NCBI GenBank assembly: GCA_001972305.1
Contig: BDDD01000083.1
Location: 91,794-155,793 of the forward strand
Origin: Cephalotus follicularis
Lineage: Eukaryota; Streptophyta; Magnoliopsida; Oxalidales; Cephalotaceae
DNA: 64,000 nt
Direction: 5' to 3'
Below the pieces are notes generated by a model. That model saw only the letters and a list, made by a program, of their open reading frames with translations. It was not told the DNA's origin and ran no database searches. Shown here piece by piece: positions 1 to 11,065 of this stretch (position 1 is its first letter; the number at the start of each line of letters is the position of its first letter). The position numbers and the translations under genes were made by a program.

Positions 1-399
1 GCCGCATGACGCATAAGTGGCGTCCTAATTCTTTCCTTCTGAAGAAAATGGCGGACACATAGCACATTTGTGTTGTCACACTGTTTAAGCCTTGCCGGTT
101 ATCTCTTGGGCATCGACGCTTAACCCTGTGTACGCATTGGTGTCGACGTTATGTTTTGGCATCGACACTTTGAGGGTATGAATCTTAAGAGCGTGTTTTG
201 TTTTCTTGGTGTCTATGCTTTGCTTCATGGCGTCGGTGCTTTAGACAATTTCAACATTCTAAGTCAATACAACACTCTTAGCATTCTTTACTCGGAATTC
301 AACATTGTAATTTGGAAAAATCCATCATTTCTCATTAATTAATTGTAAATTAGATTGAGAATTACAATAAAACATCGAATGGAAATTTCGGGTGTTACA
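1..399 (+). mobile_element. 3' end of a chromovirus-type LTR, cut by window edge
   Basis: The stretch ends in GGGTGTTACA at 399, the same terminal pattern as the other gypsy LTRs in the window (GTGTTACA or CGTTACA), and copia pol remnants begin directly after it. It carries copies of the CGTCGACG-like motif at about 110-245 (CATCGACGCTT, GTGTCGACG, CATCGACACTT). The left end is off-window, so I cannot tell a solo LTR from part of a full element. No coding region is credible here. Confidence 0.55.
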
Positions 400-2820
400 T
401 ATACCTCATTTAAAAGACTTGACCAAGATGGCCAAATGACGCGATTCCATAGTAGTAGGCATGATGCCTGACTACAGTGTTAGCATGAGAATATGGAGAA
501 CCACTCCAGAAGACTTCTCTAGGAGATGTATGAAAAATAGACTAGGTCTATGAGGTTCAACTAATCTTAAGAGTTATTTAAGATGAGAATGGATGATTTA
601 ATCGAGCTGGGAGCTTAGTTGGATAATTGCCAAAATTGAATTATTTGAGGATTTAAAGGGAATAACATGAGTTCATTGCTTCCACTTCTACCGATTCACC
701 TTAGTGAGGTGCCTCAGGACCTCTGAGGTTTTAACACAGTTGAGAGCTGATAAAGAAGTGAATCTATGGCATTGAATTAGATCTAGGATCATAGCAGAAG
801 CTATAGGATTTATATCGTTGGTATATAAAGTTTTTGTATTAAGACTTAGACCTAGTGGTTATATACTAAACTCAATTAGAAACATTATAAGTGTTTATTC
901 ACTTATATAAAATGGGCTTAGAGCTAAATTTTGAGAACAATGATTGTTCTTTGTTGTCTGAACAAAGTTTGGGTATATAATGGGATTATTGTTAATGGTC
1001 CACAAGTTTGAAACAAAAATTTTAACAATTCAACAAAGAATTCATAAAAGACAAAGAAGAGCAGACAGGTAAGCCTATTAAAACACTGCGATTGGATTGA
1101 GGAAGCAAATACCTATCTGGAAAATTCTAAGATTATCTTAGAGATAATGGAATACTTTCTGTATGGACCTCTTCAGGAACACTGTATCTTAACGGTGTGT
1201 CCCAAAGGAGGAACCGAACTTTGATGGACATTGTTTGGTCTATATTGTCTTTTAATGACTTGCCTACCCATATTTGGGGTTATGAGCTGGAAGCAGCGAC
1301 ATGTAGAAACCACGCATGATTTAAAGGAATTTGAGGTTGAATCCTCTATAGACACATTTGAGATTAGATCTTAACCAGAGATTGAATCTCAGTCAGACAC
1401 TCCTCAGGTGAGGAGTTTAGGCAGGATTTGATCAGTTTTTGAGAGATATGATTTTCTCGTCAAGGGAATTGATAAATCCAATGTTATCAAGGATGACAAG
1501 CCTGTCAGCTATCAGAATACAGTGCAAAGCACTGAATTTGAGACTTGGCTAAGAGCCATGAAATCCTAAATGGAATATTGAGGCATTCTTAATGCAATTA
1601 GTTATGAAGGGGTGTACACGACATGGTGTCATGTATGCTGAAAACCTTCACACTAATAGCTGCACTCAAATTCATTAGGATTTTGCTTGATGTTTCCACT
1701 CGTCATGGTTATGAAATTAGGCAAAAGGATGGCTTAATCCAAGGGATTTACATGCAACAAGTTTTACACTCGTAAGATCATTACGACCTTAAGCAAGCAT
1801 CTGATAGCTGTATTGTCGGTTCTAAGAAAGCAGTCTGATCTTTTGACTTCTTTAAGAACACGAATGAGCCATGTGTCTACCAATGTTAAAACTGGGCCTA
1901 ACATTAATTCTAGGTTATGTTCCAGGAATTTCATCCTACCGATTATAAACATCATAGGTGTGTGATTTGTTGGTGTGTAATGCTGAGAATTTCTACGTCA
2001 TGGATTTGGGAGAAGCCACCTATGGAGATCTTCGGGGAAAATCCAATAGGTTGTTTTAGCTTTCTCAAAGCCAGTACTTCAGCATAGGGCTAAAATAATT
2101 CAATTCTCTACTACAGGTGTTCTCGGAGATGCCTAGTGGGAGAACATACATGGACCATATCCATTAAGCAAGGCTAAAGGATCGGTCATGTATACCATGT
2201 TGCATACTAAGTCATGCTTGTGACAAGCTGTTATCAGTCCAATTCTGGTTTGAATTCTGGAATATAGTCAAGGGAATCGTGAGGTACCTTGGAGGCACAA
2301 AGGATGTCTTCTTGGATTACGATGGAGTGAGTTGATTGTAATTGGAGCTCTTGATATAGTCCAACTTTATATGTAATGAGAATAATCATAAATAGTCTTG
2401 AGATAAGTGTATACATTAACCGGGTGAAAAGAGCTGTCAAAGCTCGCAGCAGAAATTCATGGTGGATTCTGTGGCTAAAGCCATATGCATAGGGAATCAA
2501 GTTGATGTATAAGAGTGTGTAAGGATGTAGTTCTTGGAAGAACTTAGGGTTGTTCCATCCGTCTGTAGTCTAGTAGTGAGACTACGATGGAGGTCAATGC
2601 ACAGGCCAATGGAACCCCTGTCTCACTTATGATCCAAACACATTTAGCAGTGTTATCTTTTTATCTGAGGAATCATTGATAGGGGAGACTAATTATTTGA
2701 GAGTACCACCTTGAAGGTGAATATAGCATATCCATAGCTCTAAGTATCTTAACTTTCAAGAATCATTGTTGGGCGATGAAATTGATTTTTTTTTTGTCCT
2801 CGAGGCTTGAGGGTTAAGTG
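400..2820 (+). pseudogene. Ty1/copia pol remnant (integrase, reverse transcriptase, RNase H)
   Basis: Frame-broken translation follows copia pol in order. There is a GAG-pre-integrase trace (LWH) near 760. The integrase end lies at about 1065-1340, with traces of KTLR-D, GT--NGVS-RRNRTL and LPT-IWGY. A linker matching the usual SGRI and ERYDFL-type segment is at 1385-1460. Reverse transcriptase runs about 1500-2330, with Y-M-Q near 1748, DLGEATY near 2005 and VRYLGGTKD near 2280. RNase H traces end near 2690 with a LIREIID-RG-like segment. Many stops and frameshifts make this a dead copy. The usual copia polyprotein is about 1,300 residues and gag is not visible here. A purine-rich tract (AAGTGGGA, about 2815-2823) follows and leads into the 3' LTR. 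Confidence 0.8.
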
Positions 2821-2826
2821 GGAGAT

Positions 2827-5250
2827 TATTAGAGATGGTGACCCGTCAAGTCACTGAGTGGATGGGTGTAGCCTTTATAATCTCTTGGTTCAAATAGTCT
2901 TATTCCATTTATGTGCCATATGTGCATATTTCATTTATATTGGCAACCCGTATGTGTTTTATCACATCATTGAAGCATTTTATCTGCTTACACATATGGT
3001 GCCCAGTCACATTAAGGGTTAGATGTCGGGCCGAGGGCTATGAGAACGACTCCCTTATTCCCTGTGACTAAACTATTCTAAGGCGTAGGTTCACTTATAT
3101 GGGGCATAAGTGAACTGGTTAGACTTGTCGCGTTATGCTTGTTCCTACGAATGGGTTGGTGGAGTATCTCATTGCCACTTGGGAGGAGCCCTAAAGCTAA
3201 TGTGAGGTGCGTGCTAGGAGCATGTACAGTGAAGTTGACCCACCGTAGGAATGCTACTTGGATGGTCCCTATTCCTATGTTAGTAGCAATTCCTATCTGT
3301 GGTGGTATGGTATAGGCACTCAATGCCTAGCAGGACTTGAGAGGACCTGTCTAATCCTTAGACATGAGCTGCTGCTCTATGTTATGTAGAGTTTGATCTC
3401 CGCCCTACCAAGTCCTCACGCGGGGCTGGCAAACAGACTGTATTTGGGTTTTACCGAATCTACATGAATGTAGATGAGTACGCAAGATGGAATTGTCACA
3501 CCCGTAGCAAGGGTGATATGCTTTATGCTATCTGTATACATTACGGACTGAAAATGACTGTGCAAGTTATGGGGATTGGAAACGGGGTTTCCGGAAAGGT
3601 CCGCCGATAGTTGTAATAAGTTTACGAATGTATAAGCACTGGGCAAAACTAGAGTTGACACGTATCCTTACCCTAGGCCACGGACGAGCGGAGATGACGA
3701 GCGATTATATTACACGGTAACCGTTGACAGGAAAAAGTACCGGATGAATCAGAGACGGACTTAAATTGTGGTAAATTAATCTTGGATTAATTTTCACACA
3801 TGGAATATGTCGAACATGATTTCAGGGTCTTAAAATAGTCAAGGACTATTTATGGTAATTTTACCAGTGCGTAGGAGCGCTGCGGTAATTTATCGACATT
3901 ACCGATTTTGATCCGGACTTTCGGGTCCTGCCTGTTTATCAGAAAGTGATATGTGTTGGATACATGTCACTTGGTGGTAAATCTAGTTTAGTGACTAGTA
4001 TTTATTAATTGGACATTAGTGGGACACTTGGCACCACATGGATGTGACTACTTATATGTTATACTGCTAGATGCCTGATTAATATATAAAGAGAAGTTTG
4101 AAATATGGGGGATGGACTTATGGATAAAGACTAATGTGTGAGCACAATGTGTGACGCGTTAATAATGGACACGACATTATCAAGAAATGAAAAAGGCCGG
4201 CGCTAAAAGTGCCAGCCATTTTAATATAAAATGCTAAGACTCGTTTTTGTGTTGATAGGGCATGACACAAAATTAAAAGAGAGAGCTTGTGTGCGCGTCA
4301 ATGGCGCCGGGTGAAGCACACAGATAAGGGAGTGAGAAAGCGAGTGACATTTGCTACCGATTTCAAGGGTTGACGTTCAAGCAACACGGTAACCCATTTC
4401 TCTTCTTATCACTATCCCCTACGGCAAAGCTTGGAGCTTTTCTGTCGCTATCGCTTCTCTTTCCACCGGTAGTCTTTGTATGTGGAGCTCACCTTAAGCT
4501 CTACCTATATTGATATTAGATTAGATGTTCCCTGATCGAAATCGTCCGTTTTAGAATGGTGAGCCGACTGAGTTGCTTTGACTGGGTGAAGCCGTGACTC
4601 TGCATTCTGTGGGGGGTCATGGCGAGTACGCAACAGAGATGTGAAGATCAAAACATCTGGGGGCTAGCGGTGGCAACGCTGAGCCATGTTGATGTCGCTG
4701 GAGCTCATTGAGTCAACTCTGTGACTCAGACACAGTGAGGGCTGTGACCAGGCGTTGTGCACCGAGTCATAGCGAGTCTTGTCTAAAAATGAATGAATAA
4801 TAGGATTTGGATGACAATGTTTACGTGACCGAAGTGGTGGTTATCGGGCGAGTCAACTCAGTCAGTTGGACTCACTGCCTGCTGTGACTGTGTGTTCCAT
4901 GGAGAATGATGGCGAGTCACCTGTACCAGCGCATAGACCTACAGAGGGCTACTATGGCCTGGCCGAAGCCCTAGGGAGTTGGCCGGAGCTCTGGCGATGA
5001 ACAGTGTCTGCTGTCATAAGGAGGTTGCTTCGAGCTTGTAGCAGCAAAGATGATGGAGCCCCCAAATGATGGTATGATTCCAATTACTATGTTTACAGCA
5101 AATTGTATTCGGTTTTGTTTATGCATGCTTGACTAAATAGAATTGGTTCGATTGTATATTAAATAGAGATCATAGGACATTGATTTTGGATATGGGATGC
5201 TAATTACTCTATGACTTGCAATTTTGGTAGTTTTGAAAAAATTAAAATTA
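2827..5250 (+). mobile_element. 3' LTR of the decayed copia element
   Basis: It starts right after the polypurine tract with TATTAGAG, a decayed TGTTAG-type LTR start. Its first 560 or so bases recur in inverted orientation at 5285-5897. Roughly 500-3,980 bases in, it recurs more diverged at 16280-16350 plus 58595-59350, which defines the repeat family. From about 4560 to 4920 it contains many GAGTCA/GTGACTC-type words. No open frame of note. The 3' limit is uncertain because no second complete copy is in view. Confidence 0.6.
4560..4920 (+). repeat. Clustered GAGTCA / GTGACTC words in copia LTR
   Basis: Words such as GAGTCAACTC, GTGACTCAG, CGAGTCATAG and TGGACTCACTG recur irregularly across about 360 bases of the copia LTR. 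They are not a perfect tandem repeat. The core TGACTC is the type of word bound by bZIP factors, but binding here is only a possibility. Confidence 0.4.
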
Positions 5251-5284
5251 TTCCATATAGCATCCTAAGCCCAAAATCAACCGG

Positions 5285-5897
5285 GAACCCTAGCGGGTTA
5301 CCCAACAGTGGAAATCAAAGCAAGACAGTCTCCATACATTATAGAGCAGTCGCTCAGGTCTAAGGTCAGACGAGTTCCATGAAGTCGCTAAGAGTCCAAC
5401 ACTTATACACAATCACAACAAGTAGGAATCACTACTGACACGAAAATAGTGACTATCCAAATAGTGTTTCTTACGCGGGTCCAGTTCAGTGTACACGCTC
5501 CCAGCATGCACCCCACTCTTGACCTAGTGTTCCCCATAGTTGGTTGTGAGAGAATCCATCCTCCCCTCCTCTGGAGCAGGCAACGTGCGCGCAAGTCTAT
5601 CCGGTTCACTAATGCTCACGAAGTGAACCTATGACTTAGAACTAATTCGACATAAGGAATAAGGTAGCCAATCCCACTGCCTCCATGCTTGGTATGCAAC
5701 CTTATGTCAGGGCATCACGAGTGTAAGTAGGAAAAATATAAACAGCTTCAATTATGTGATAAAACACAATTGATTTTGCCATCAATAATATAATCAAAAT
5801 TAGCACGTGTCATATATATGTAAAAAGACTGTTTATATACATAGACAGGTCTGATACATAATCCCATCAAATGGCTTGTCGGGTCACCCTATCTAAC
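5285..5897 (-). mobile_element. Inverted, truncated copy of the same copia LTR
   Basis: The reverse complement aligns to the start of the LTR at 2827. Shared landmarks are the GGTGACCCG start, GTTTTATCACAT-ATTGAAGC, GGTTCACTT, and GTGC-TGCTGGGAGC-TGTACA. The two copies lie tail to tail with roughly 35-100 bases between them. An imperfect inverted repeat of about 25 bases (5180-5204 against 5256-5281) sits at the join. The copy stops after about 610 bases. Confidence 0.65.
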
Positions 5898-6034
5898 TCA
5901 TCCATCCATAAACCATATTCAAAACAAAAACCATCACTGTAATTACAAACCATAAATTGGTCAACACAAACATTGTTCAAAAGCAAGAATGTAGAAAATG
6001 GAGATGATGATAATGATGAATGAAGATGCATGAG

Positions 6035-6580
6035 GCTAAGTGGTCTTTCCTTCATCACTTTTGTCCACATCATCTCCCAAAGTATCTTCGCACAGCTCAA
6101 ACACTTGCTCATTCGGGTAAAATTTACCAAGACTAGCCAACAAACTAAAATCAACACACCTAGGGAATTTTTTATGCTCAAATTCTCTTCCTCCCCTAGG
6201 AGGCACATGCAATATTAATCCAAGTACTCTTTCACCAAATTCAAAATCAATACCATTAACTGAAGAAATAATTGTAAGACTTTCATCACATTCCCTACCC
6301 TTAAACATTAAATTCAAATAAAATTCCCTCACATCTTCCTCATAAATATTTCCTTTATCACAAGGGAAGGAGTCCAATTCATCCTTCTAAACCACTTATT
6401 CCTCTAAAAATATACATATTCTTAAATCTTTTCTCATACCTATGAATAGGGACTTCAATCTGAGAAAGAAGTGATGTAAAATTTGAAATGGAGGTTGTTG
6501 CTCTTGCTAATAAGATGTTTCAAACCCTTCTTCCTTAAACCATAAGATTTATTGGGAGCCATGGAGATTTCTAGGGTTTT
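6035..6580 (-). pseudogene. Broken gene like 'putative plant transposon protein', copy B
   Basis: A start MAPNKSYG at about 6580 is followed, after frame breaks, by a 113-codon open stretch (6377 to 6036) containing REFYLNL, a GIDFEFGERVLGLIL segment and PRCVDFSLLASLGKF. This pattern (FY-NL, then V-G--I, then LG-IL--P) is what I know from the abundant plant protein family annotated as 'putative plant transposon protein'. The C-terminal half of that family is absent, and the inverted copia LTR starts about 140 bases downstream. Function is unknown, and the copy looks non-functional. The family assignment rests on pattern memory only. Confidence 0.45.
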
Positions 6581-6670
6581 AATGAAGAATGTTGATGAAA
6601 TTGATGATGCAATATGATTATGAATGATTAGGAAAGGTTTTATGATTAAAACTTTAAACTGATTCATGTC

Positions 6671-7300
6671 TCACATATTACGAATAATCATCAAGGGCAG
6701 ATTCATCAATTCCCTCATAACAATATGAAACATAATGTATGCCTCCAAATCAGTCACAAACAAGAAATTTCTTATAATAGGAATAACATGATTAACTATA
6801 ATATGATATAACAACCTATATTCAGATTTCAAGTTCCAAGTAGTGAACATGTATTGATAATCATCTTTAACTGAGTTAATTAACAAGAGCCTCGTACATG
6901 CACCATAATCAAAAGATTCTTCACTATTTCAACCCAAATGTTCATTATCACAACTCCCTACAACAGGTTTATTTAGAATCTCACCAAGCACAATTAGATC
7001 CATATTGATTTTCACTCCACATGCTTTAGTTCTTAAAGGAAACACTTTACTTATACTTTTAGTACAGTTAAGAAAGGAGTAAAATTGCCTAACCAAGATT
7101 GGATACACATATTGAAACATATTGTAAAATGGTGTCTATAATAAAACATCAAACCATTGCTTATAGGGAATACCTTCAAGCTGACAAAAATTGAAATCTA
7201 CATATTTTCTTACCAACAAAAATTTCTCAACTTTCATAACCAGGATCATAGTACAACTCTTGTTCCTTTATAGACCCTCATGCGTTTTCTCAAAATTTGT
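6671..7300 (-). pseudogene. Broken gene like 'putative plant transposon protein', copy A
   Basis: It lies directly upstream of copy B in the same orientation. Traces in order are YVDFNFCQLEGIPY--WFDVL (about 7215-7150), VYPILVRQFYSFL (about 7110), MDLIVLGEILNKPV (about 7000) and LKSEYRLLYHIIVNHVIP with NLPLMIIRNM (6830-6671). These match the family's order of N-terminal strand, FY-NL, LGEIL-P, RLLHYI and LP-LI--HM. Stops and frame breaks separate the pieces. Together with copy B this is a degenerate tandem pair. No catalytic motif is visible. Confidence 0.45.
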
Positions 7301-7619
7301 CTTCTCACTCAGTTTTTGTTTGGTATCCTTTGATTGTCTTGAATGAATGGTTTAAAAACCTTAGAAGAGAATTGTGACTTTCAATCGTTTAATTATGATG
7401 CAAGGTAACTAACAAGCTATATTTAAAGGGAAGTAAAGAAGCTAATTTAGGTCAAATTTTAAGAAAACTTTTGGCCCTATTTTTAAAAGGAAAGGAGAAG
7501 AACAAAACTGGAAACCAAACTTTCTAAAAATAGTTTCAGTCATTTAGGCACAAAACCGATCAACATACATATAAAACAATAGATAAGTGTATAAATCTTA
7601 TACATATCAAGACTAGTTA
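7301..7619. other. AT-rich spacer without recognisable gene
   Basis: I see no supported coding region, RNA or repeat here. It lies between the transposon-like pseudogene pair and the copia gag fragment. Confidence 0.4.
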
Positions 7620-7759
7620 CCAATGGGTGATTTTTCTTTAGGAACCCAAACTACTTTGGGTCCATTCGAGTTAGTAAGAAGTATTTCTTTAGGAACCCAA
7701 ATATTTTTAACTTTACCATTAAACTTCTTTTGAAAAGCATTTTTCTTGAAGTTACAAGA
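7620..7759 (-). pseudogene. Copia gag/pol linker fragment (other half at 14694-15383)
   Basis: Minus-strand translation gives KVKNIWVPKEILLTN followed by GPKVVWVPKEK. This is the lysine-rich WVPK repeat found in copia polyproteins between the zinc knuckle and the protease/integrase region. It continues, in the same orientation, the copia gag at 15383-14694, so the sequence between the two was inserted. The fragment ends at a stop near 7622, and the next copia segment cannot be found. Confidence 0.55.
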
Positions 7760-8099
7760 TGTAATGTTCCCGAATTGTATAAATAATTATTGTAATATAT
7801 GACGTAGTGTGTTGCTATAATAGAGACATATAGAGGCCCGAAGCAATGAAAGATACTTTGTATTGAAGCACACAATTATAAAGCCCAAATGGATAAGAAA
7901 ACCCATTTTTAATGCGCACATGTAAGACCCAATATATATATTAACATCATGTTTATTTAGTGGGCGGCTAGAATAATTGGTATCACAATTATGCAGTATA
8001 TGGGACCCAGTCCTTATAATTTTTGGGAAGAAGCCAAAGATGGTGTCTTTCCTTCTAGAGAGTTCAACACTCACATTTTAACGCCTTGCCACCTATAAT

Positions 8100-8250
8100 T
8101 GAAGAGAAAGGAAGACAGTGAGAGATCGATGGAGAAAGAGAAAGGAAGGGGAGAAGAGAGAAAGAAAAGAGGAAAGAGGAGGAAGAGAGAAGAGAAAGAG
8201 AAGAGGAGAATGGGACATAGAGAAACAAAAGAGAGACGGAGTGAGAGGCG
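8100..8250 (+). repeat. GA-rich purine tract
   Basis: About 150 bases of nearly pure A/G (GAGAGAAAG, GGAAGGGGAGAAG) lie within the LTR-like unit. The complementary strand reads as Ser/Leu-rich frames, which are low-complexity artefacts. Such pyrimidine/purine tracts are common just downstream of plant LTR promoters. Confidence 0.7.
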
Positions 8251-8675
8251 AGCGGTGCGGGCGATTTACCATCGACGTCGCCATCATCGTCGGTCATTCA
8301 ATGTGAGAAGGTGAGCACTCCTTGATAACAACAATACTTCTCTTCTCCTCTCTGTTGTCTTTCTTCTCCTCCATGGACGCTGAAGCTTGGAGCTTCCATT
8401 TTGATGACACCCTTTCCACCGCCGTGGTTGATATAGGTGGAAGCTCGGTGGTGCAAGAAGGAGCTATTGCTGTGTTAGTGGCAGATTGTAAGTAAGGCTG
8501 AAGGGAAGTGGCAGTTCGTCGAATTCTGCTGCATGTCCTCACAATTCGCGAGCTCAATGGATAATAGGTATGTTATACATATGCTTTGAATTTCATTATG
8601 TGATGGATTGAACAGGTTTTGATCTAGTTTTTGGATGTTGTCGTCGAACTCCCATGCTTCGTACAATGTGTTGAC

Positions 8676-9012
8676 ACTTTGGCTAAAAGCGTCGATGCTT
8701 TGTGTTCATCTATTGACACCCCGCACAATCAGTCGATGCTTTGTGTTGAGCTATCGACACCTAAGGCTAGCTGTCGACGCCTTGGCTAAGAGAGTCGACG
8801 CTTGAGGGTAACCAGTCGACGCCTTGAGTGTGACCAGTCGACGCGTTATGTGTTTCGCCTTTCTATGCGCTAATCAGTGCAACACGTCGACACGCAATGT
8901 ATAACGTCGACGCAAAATATCAACGTTGAAGCATAATATAGACATGCAACGTCAAACATCGACGTGCTATATGTTCCAAGGCACAGTACGTCGACGCCTA
9001 GCGCGATAGCAT
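8676..9012 (+). repeat. Block of CGTCGACG-like motifs (about 12 copies)
   Basis: Copies include CGTCGATGCTTTG, TGTCGACGCCTTGG, AGTCGACGCTTGAG, CAGTCGACGCCTTG, CGTCGACACG, CGTCGACGCA, CATCGACGTG and CGTCGACGCC, spaced about 15-35 bases. The bases between copies vary, so this is a motif cluster rather than a simple tandem repeat. Equivalent blocks occur in unrelated LTRs elsewhere in the window. Confidence 0.8.
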
Positions 9013-9202
9013 CGACCCCTAAATCCCCTGTTTCATCCAAATTCACTATTTTGTATGGTTATGGCTATGGTAAGGTTATGATTGATGGTTATTATCGTTT
9101 GAGACCTAATGAGATAACCCACTCACAATCTCCACTTCTGTCACGGGGATTATGACTATTAAACCATATCATATGGGAGATTATGGAAATATGGTACTAT
9201 GA

Positions 9203-9452
9203 GCTGGGACCATTGCGAACAAGCTCTCTCGTATCATGGACTGGGAGCATTGTGAACAAGCCTATGGTATTATTGTACTGGGACCATTGTGAACAAGTCC
9301 AATCATGATATGAGTTGGGACCATTGTGAACAAGCTCTATCATTTCACGGGCTGGGACCATTGTGAGCAAGTCCTATGGTATCATTGGATGGGACCATCG
9401 TGAACAAGCTTATGATATGAATGGCTGGGACCGCTGTGAACAAGCCATATGT
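9203..9452 (+). repeat. Tandem array of about 39 bp, 7 units
   Basis: The unit core is CTGGGACCATTGTGAACAAG followed by a variable 18-20 bases. Copies begin near 9203, 9240, 9277, 9315, 9352, 9390 and 9431. Variation between units indicates an old array. It is not a CRISPR: the spacers are degenerate relatives of each other and the host is a plant. Confidence 0.75.
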
Positions 9453-9559
9453 ATGGATAATGTGGTCAGTGTTATCTCGACCCTATTCATCTACGATACG
9501 GATAGTGTGTAGATAGTGGATGGACCTTATAGATTGTACGGTTATGGATCGTTATGGAA

Positions 9560-10185
9560 TGGATTGTTATCGGACTAGGACCTACAAGGAACTAGTATAT
9601 CAGACCAGGACCTTCAAGGGACTGGGATTGGCTTATTATCGGACTAGGACCTACCAGGGACTAGTATATTGAACTAGGATCTTCGAGGGACTGAGATTGG
9701 CTTATTATTAAACTAGGACCTATGAGGGACTAGTATATCAGACCAGGAACTTTGAGAGACTGGATTGGTTTATTATCAGACTAGGACCTATGAGGGACTA
9801 GTATATCGGACCAGGACCTTCGAGGGACTAGGATCGGCTTATTATCGAACTAAGACCTACGAGGGACTAGTATATCAGACCAAGACCTTCGAGGTACTGG
9901 GATTGGATTATTATCGGACTAGGACCTACAAGGGACTAGTATATCAGACCAGGACCTTTGAGGGACTAGGATTGGATCATTATCGGACTAGGACCTATGA
10001 GGGACTAGTATATGAATTGTTATCAGACTAGGACCTACGAGGGACTAGTATATCAGACAAGGACCTTCGAGGGATTGGAATTGGATCGTTATCAGACTAG
10101 GACCTATAAGGGACCAGTATATGAATTGTTATCAGACTAGGACCTACGAGGGACTAGTATATCGGTTCAAAACCTTTGAGGGACT
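9560..10185 (+). repeat. Tandem array of about 69 bp, about 9 units
   Basis: The unit alternates GGACTAGGACCTACGAGGGA with CAGACCAGGACCTTCGAGGG. It is a 69-bp double unit made of two similar halves; some copies are shortened. Because 69 is divisible by three, a 23-residue peptide period stays open in one frame (9765-10031). No start context or family supports it as a protein. Confidence 0.75.
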
Positions 10186-10254
10186 GGGAATGAATGGATT
10201 GTGATCGAATGGATTATTGTCGAATGGATTGTTATTGAATGGACTGTCTCTACT

Positions 10255-10460
10255 AGACCTGCGCTACTGAATGAAGAGCTGACCAGCGTTCAAGGCTGTC
10301 GAGTTGACCTGTGCTTAAGGCTGTCGAGCAGACCTGCGTTATTGAATGCATAGCTAACTAGCATTCAAGGCTGCCGATCATATCTGTCCTTGAGGGTGCT
10401 GAGCGCATCTATCCTTGAGGTTGTCGAACAAACTTGTATTTGAGGTTACCGAGAAAACTG
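10255..10460 (+). repeat. Irregular repeats around GGCTGTCGAG / GACCTGCG
   Basis: Degenerate copies of a unit of about 33-36 bp occur, containing TTCAAGGCTGTCGAG, GCTTAAGGCTGTCGAGCAG, CCTTGAGGGTGCTGAGCG and CCTTGAGGTTGTCGAAC. It is the fourth repeat domain inside this LTR-like unit. Confidence 0.55.
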
Positions 10461-10686
10461 CATGAAGCCTTCTTTGAGCACATGATAAATAATACCAAGT
10501 TCTACAGAAGGGCTTCATAGTCGAAGACCTATAGAGTCTCAAACTTTGCTCACACTGAGATGATTGTGAAGTCTATTGATAGTATATGGATAGTGGTAGG
10601 TAATTGATAGTACATGGATGTCGATAGTGAACCCTAAGGATTATATACTAACAGTATGGCACTTCGGAGAAGTCTTGCTAGGGTTA

Positions 10687-10732
10687 TATATATATAAATA
10701 TATATAGTGTGTGTGTGTGTGTGTGTGTGTGT
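10687..10732 (+). repeat. (TA)n(GT)n microsatellite
   Basis: A run of TATATATA is followed by GTGTGTGTGT repeated through about 10732. It is a simple sequence repeat. Confidence 0.9.
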
Positions 10733-10814
10733 CTTTCGCCTTCCTTGTTCAACTTATGAACATCATCTCATCTACCCAGTAGGGTATGGACCTCTATCAA
10801 GGACACCAAGAGTG

Positions 10815-10848
10815 CTTAATCTGCTTTACCTCGGTAAAGCAGACTAAG
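10815..10848 (+). other. Near-perfect hairpin, 15-bp arms
   Basis: The left arm CTTAATCTGCTTTAC (10815-10829) pairs with GTAAAGCAGACTAAG (10834-10848), with one mismatch and a CTCG loop. It could form a stem in RNA or extrude in DNA. There is no T-run to mark it as a terminator, and the plant context makes that reading irrelevant. Confidence 0.7.
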
Positions 10849-11065
10849 GAGAGTTATCGATAGAATGATATGGATTGATATGGCTGGTGAACCTATGGGC
10901 GAATTCCGCTCAGGGAGGGATTGTTATGGAGGGTATGGTTATGGATGGATTGTTTGCATGGTATTGTTAGGGAATGGAATGGCTACGAAATGGTTGGGCC
11001 AAGAAACCTCGAGCCGAGGAGGCCAAGGTATGCTTCTCTATTATCATGAGTTAAGCAGGAAGATG

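Noticed and set aside
5309..5327. TGGAAATCAAAGCAAGAC looked like a tRNA-Met primer site after an LTR end
   Set aside because: The inverted copia LTR aligns through it (CTTTGATTTCC is part of the LTR), so the resemblance is accidental.
8064..8314. Open frames on both strands over the GA tract
   Set aside because: Low-complexity Arg/Glu/Lys or Ser/Leu/Phe translations of a purine run.
9203..9452. Regular repeats resembling a CRISPR array
   Set aside because: The spacers are related to each other, units vary, there are no cas genes, and the DNA is plant.
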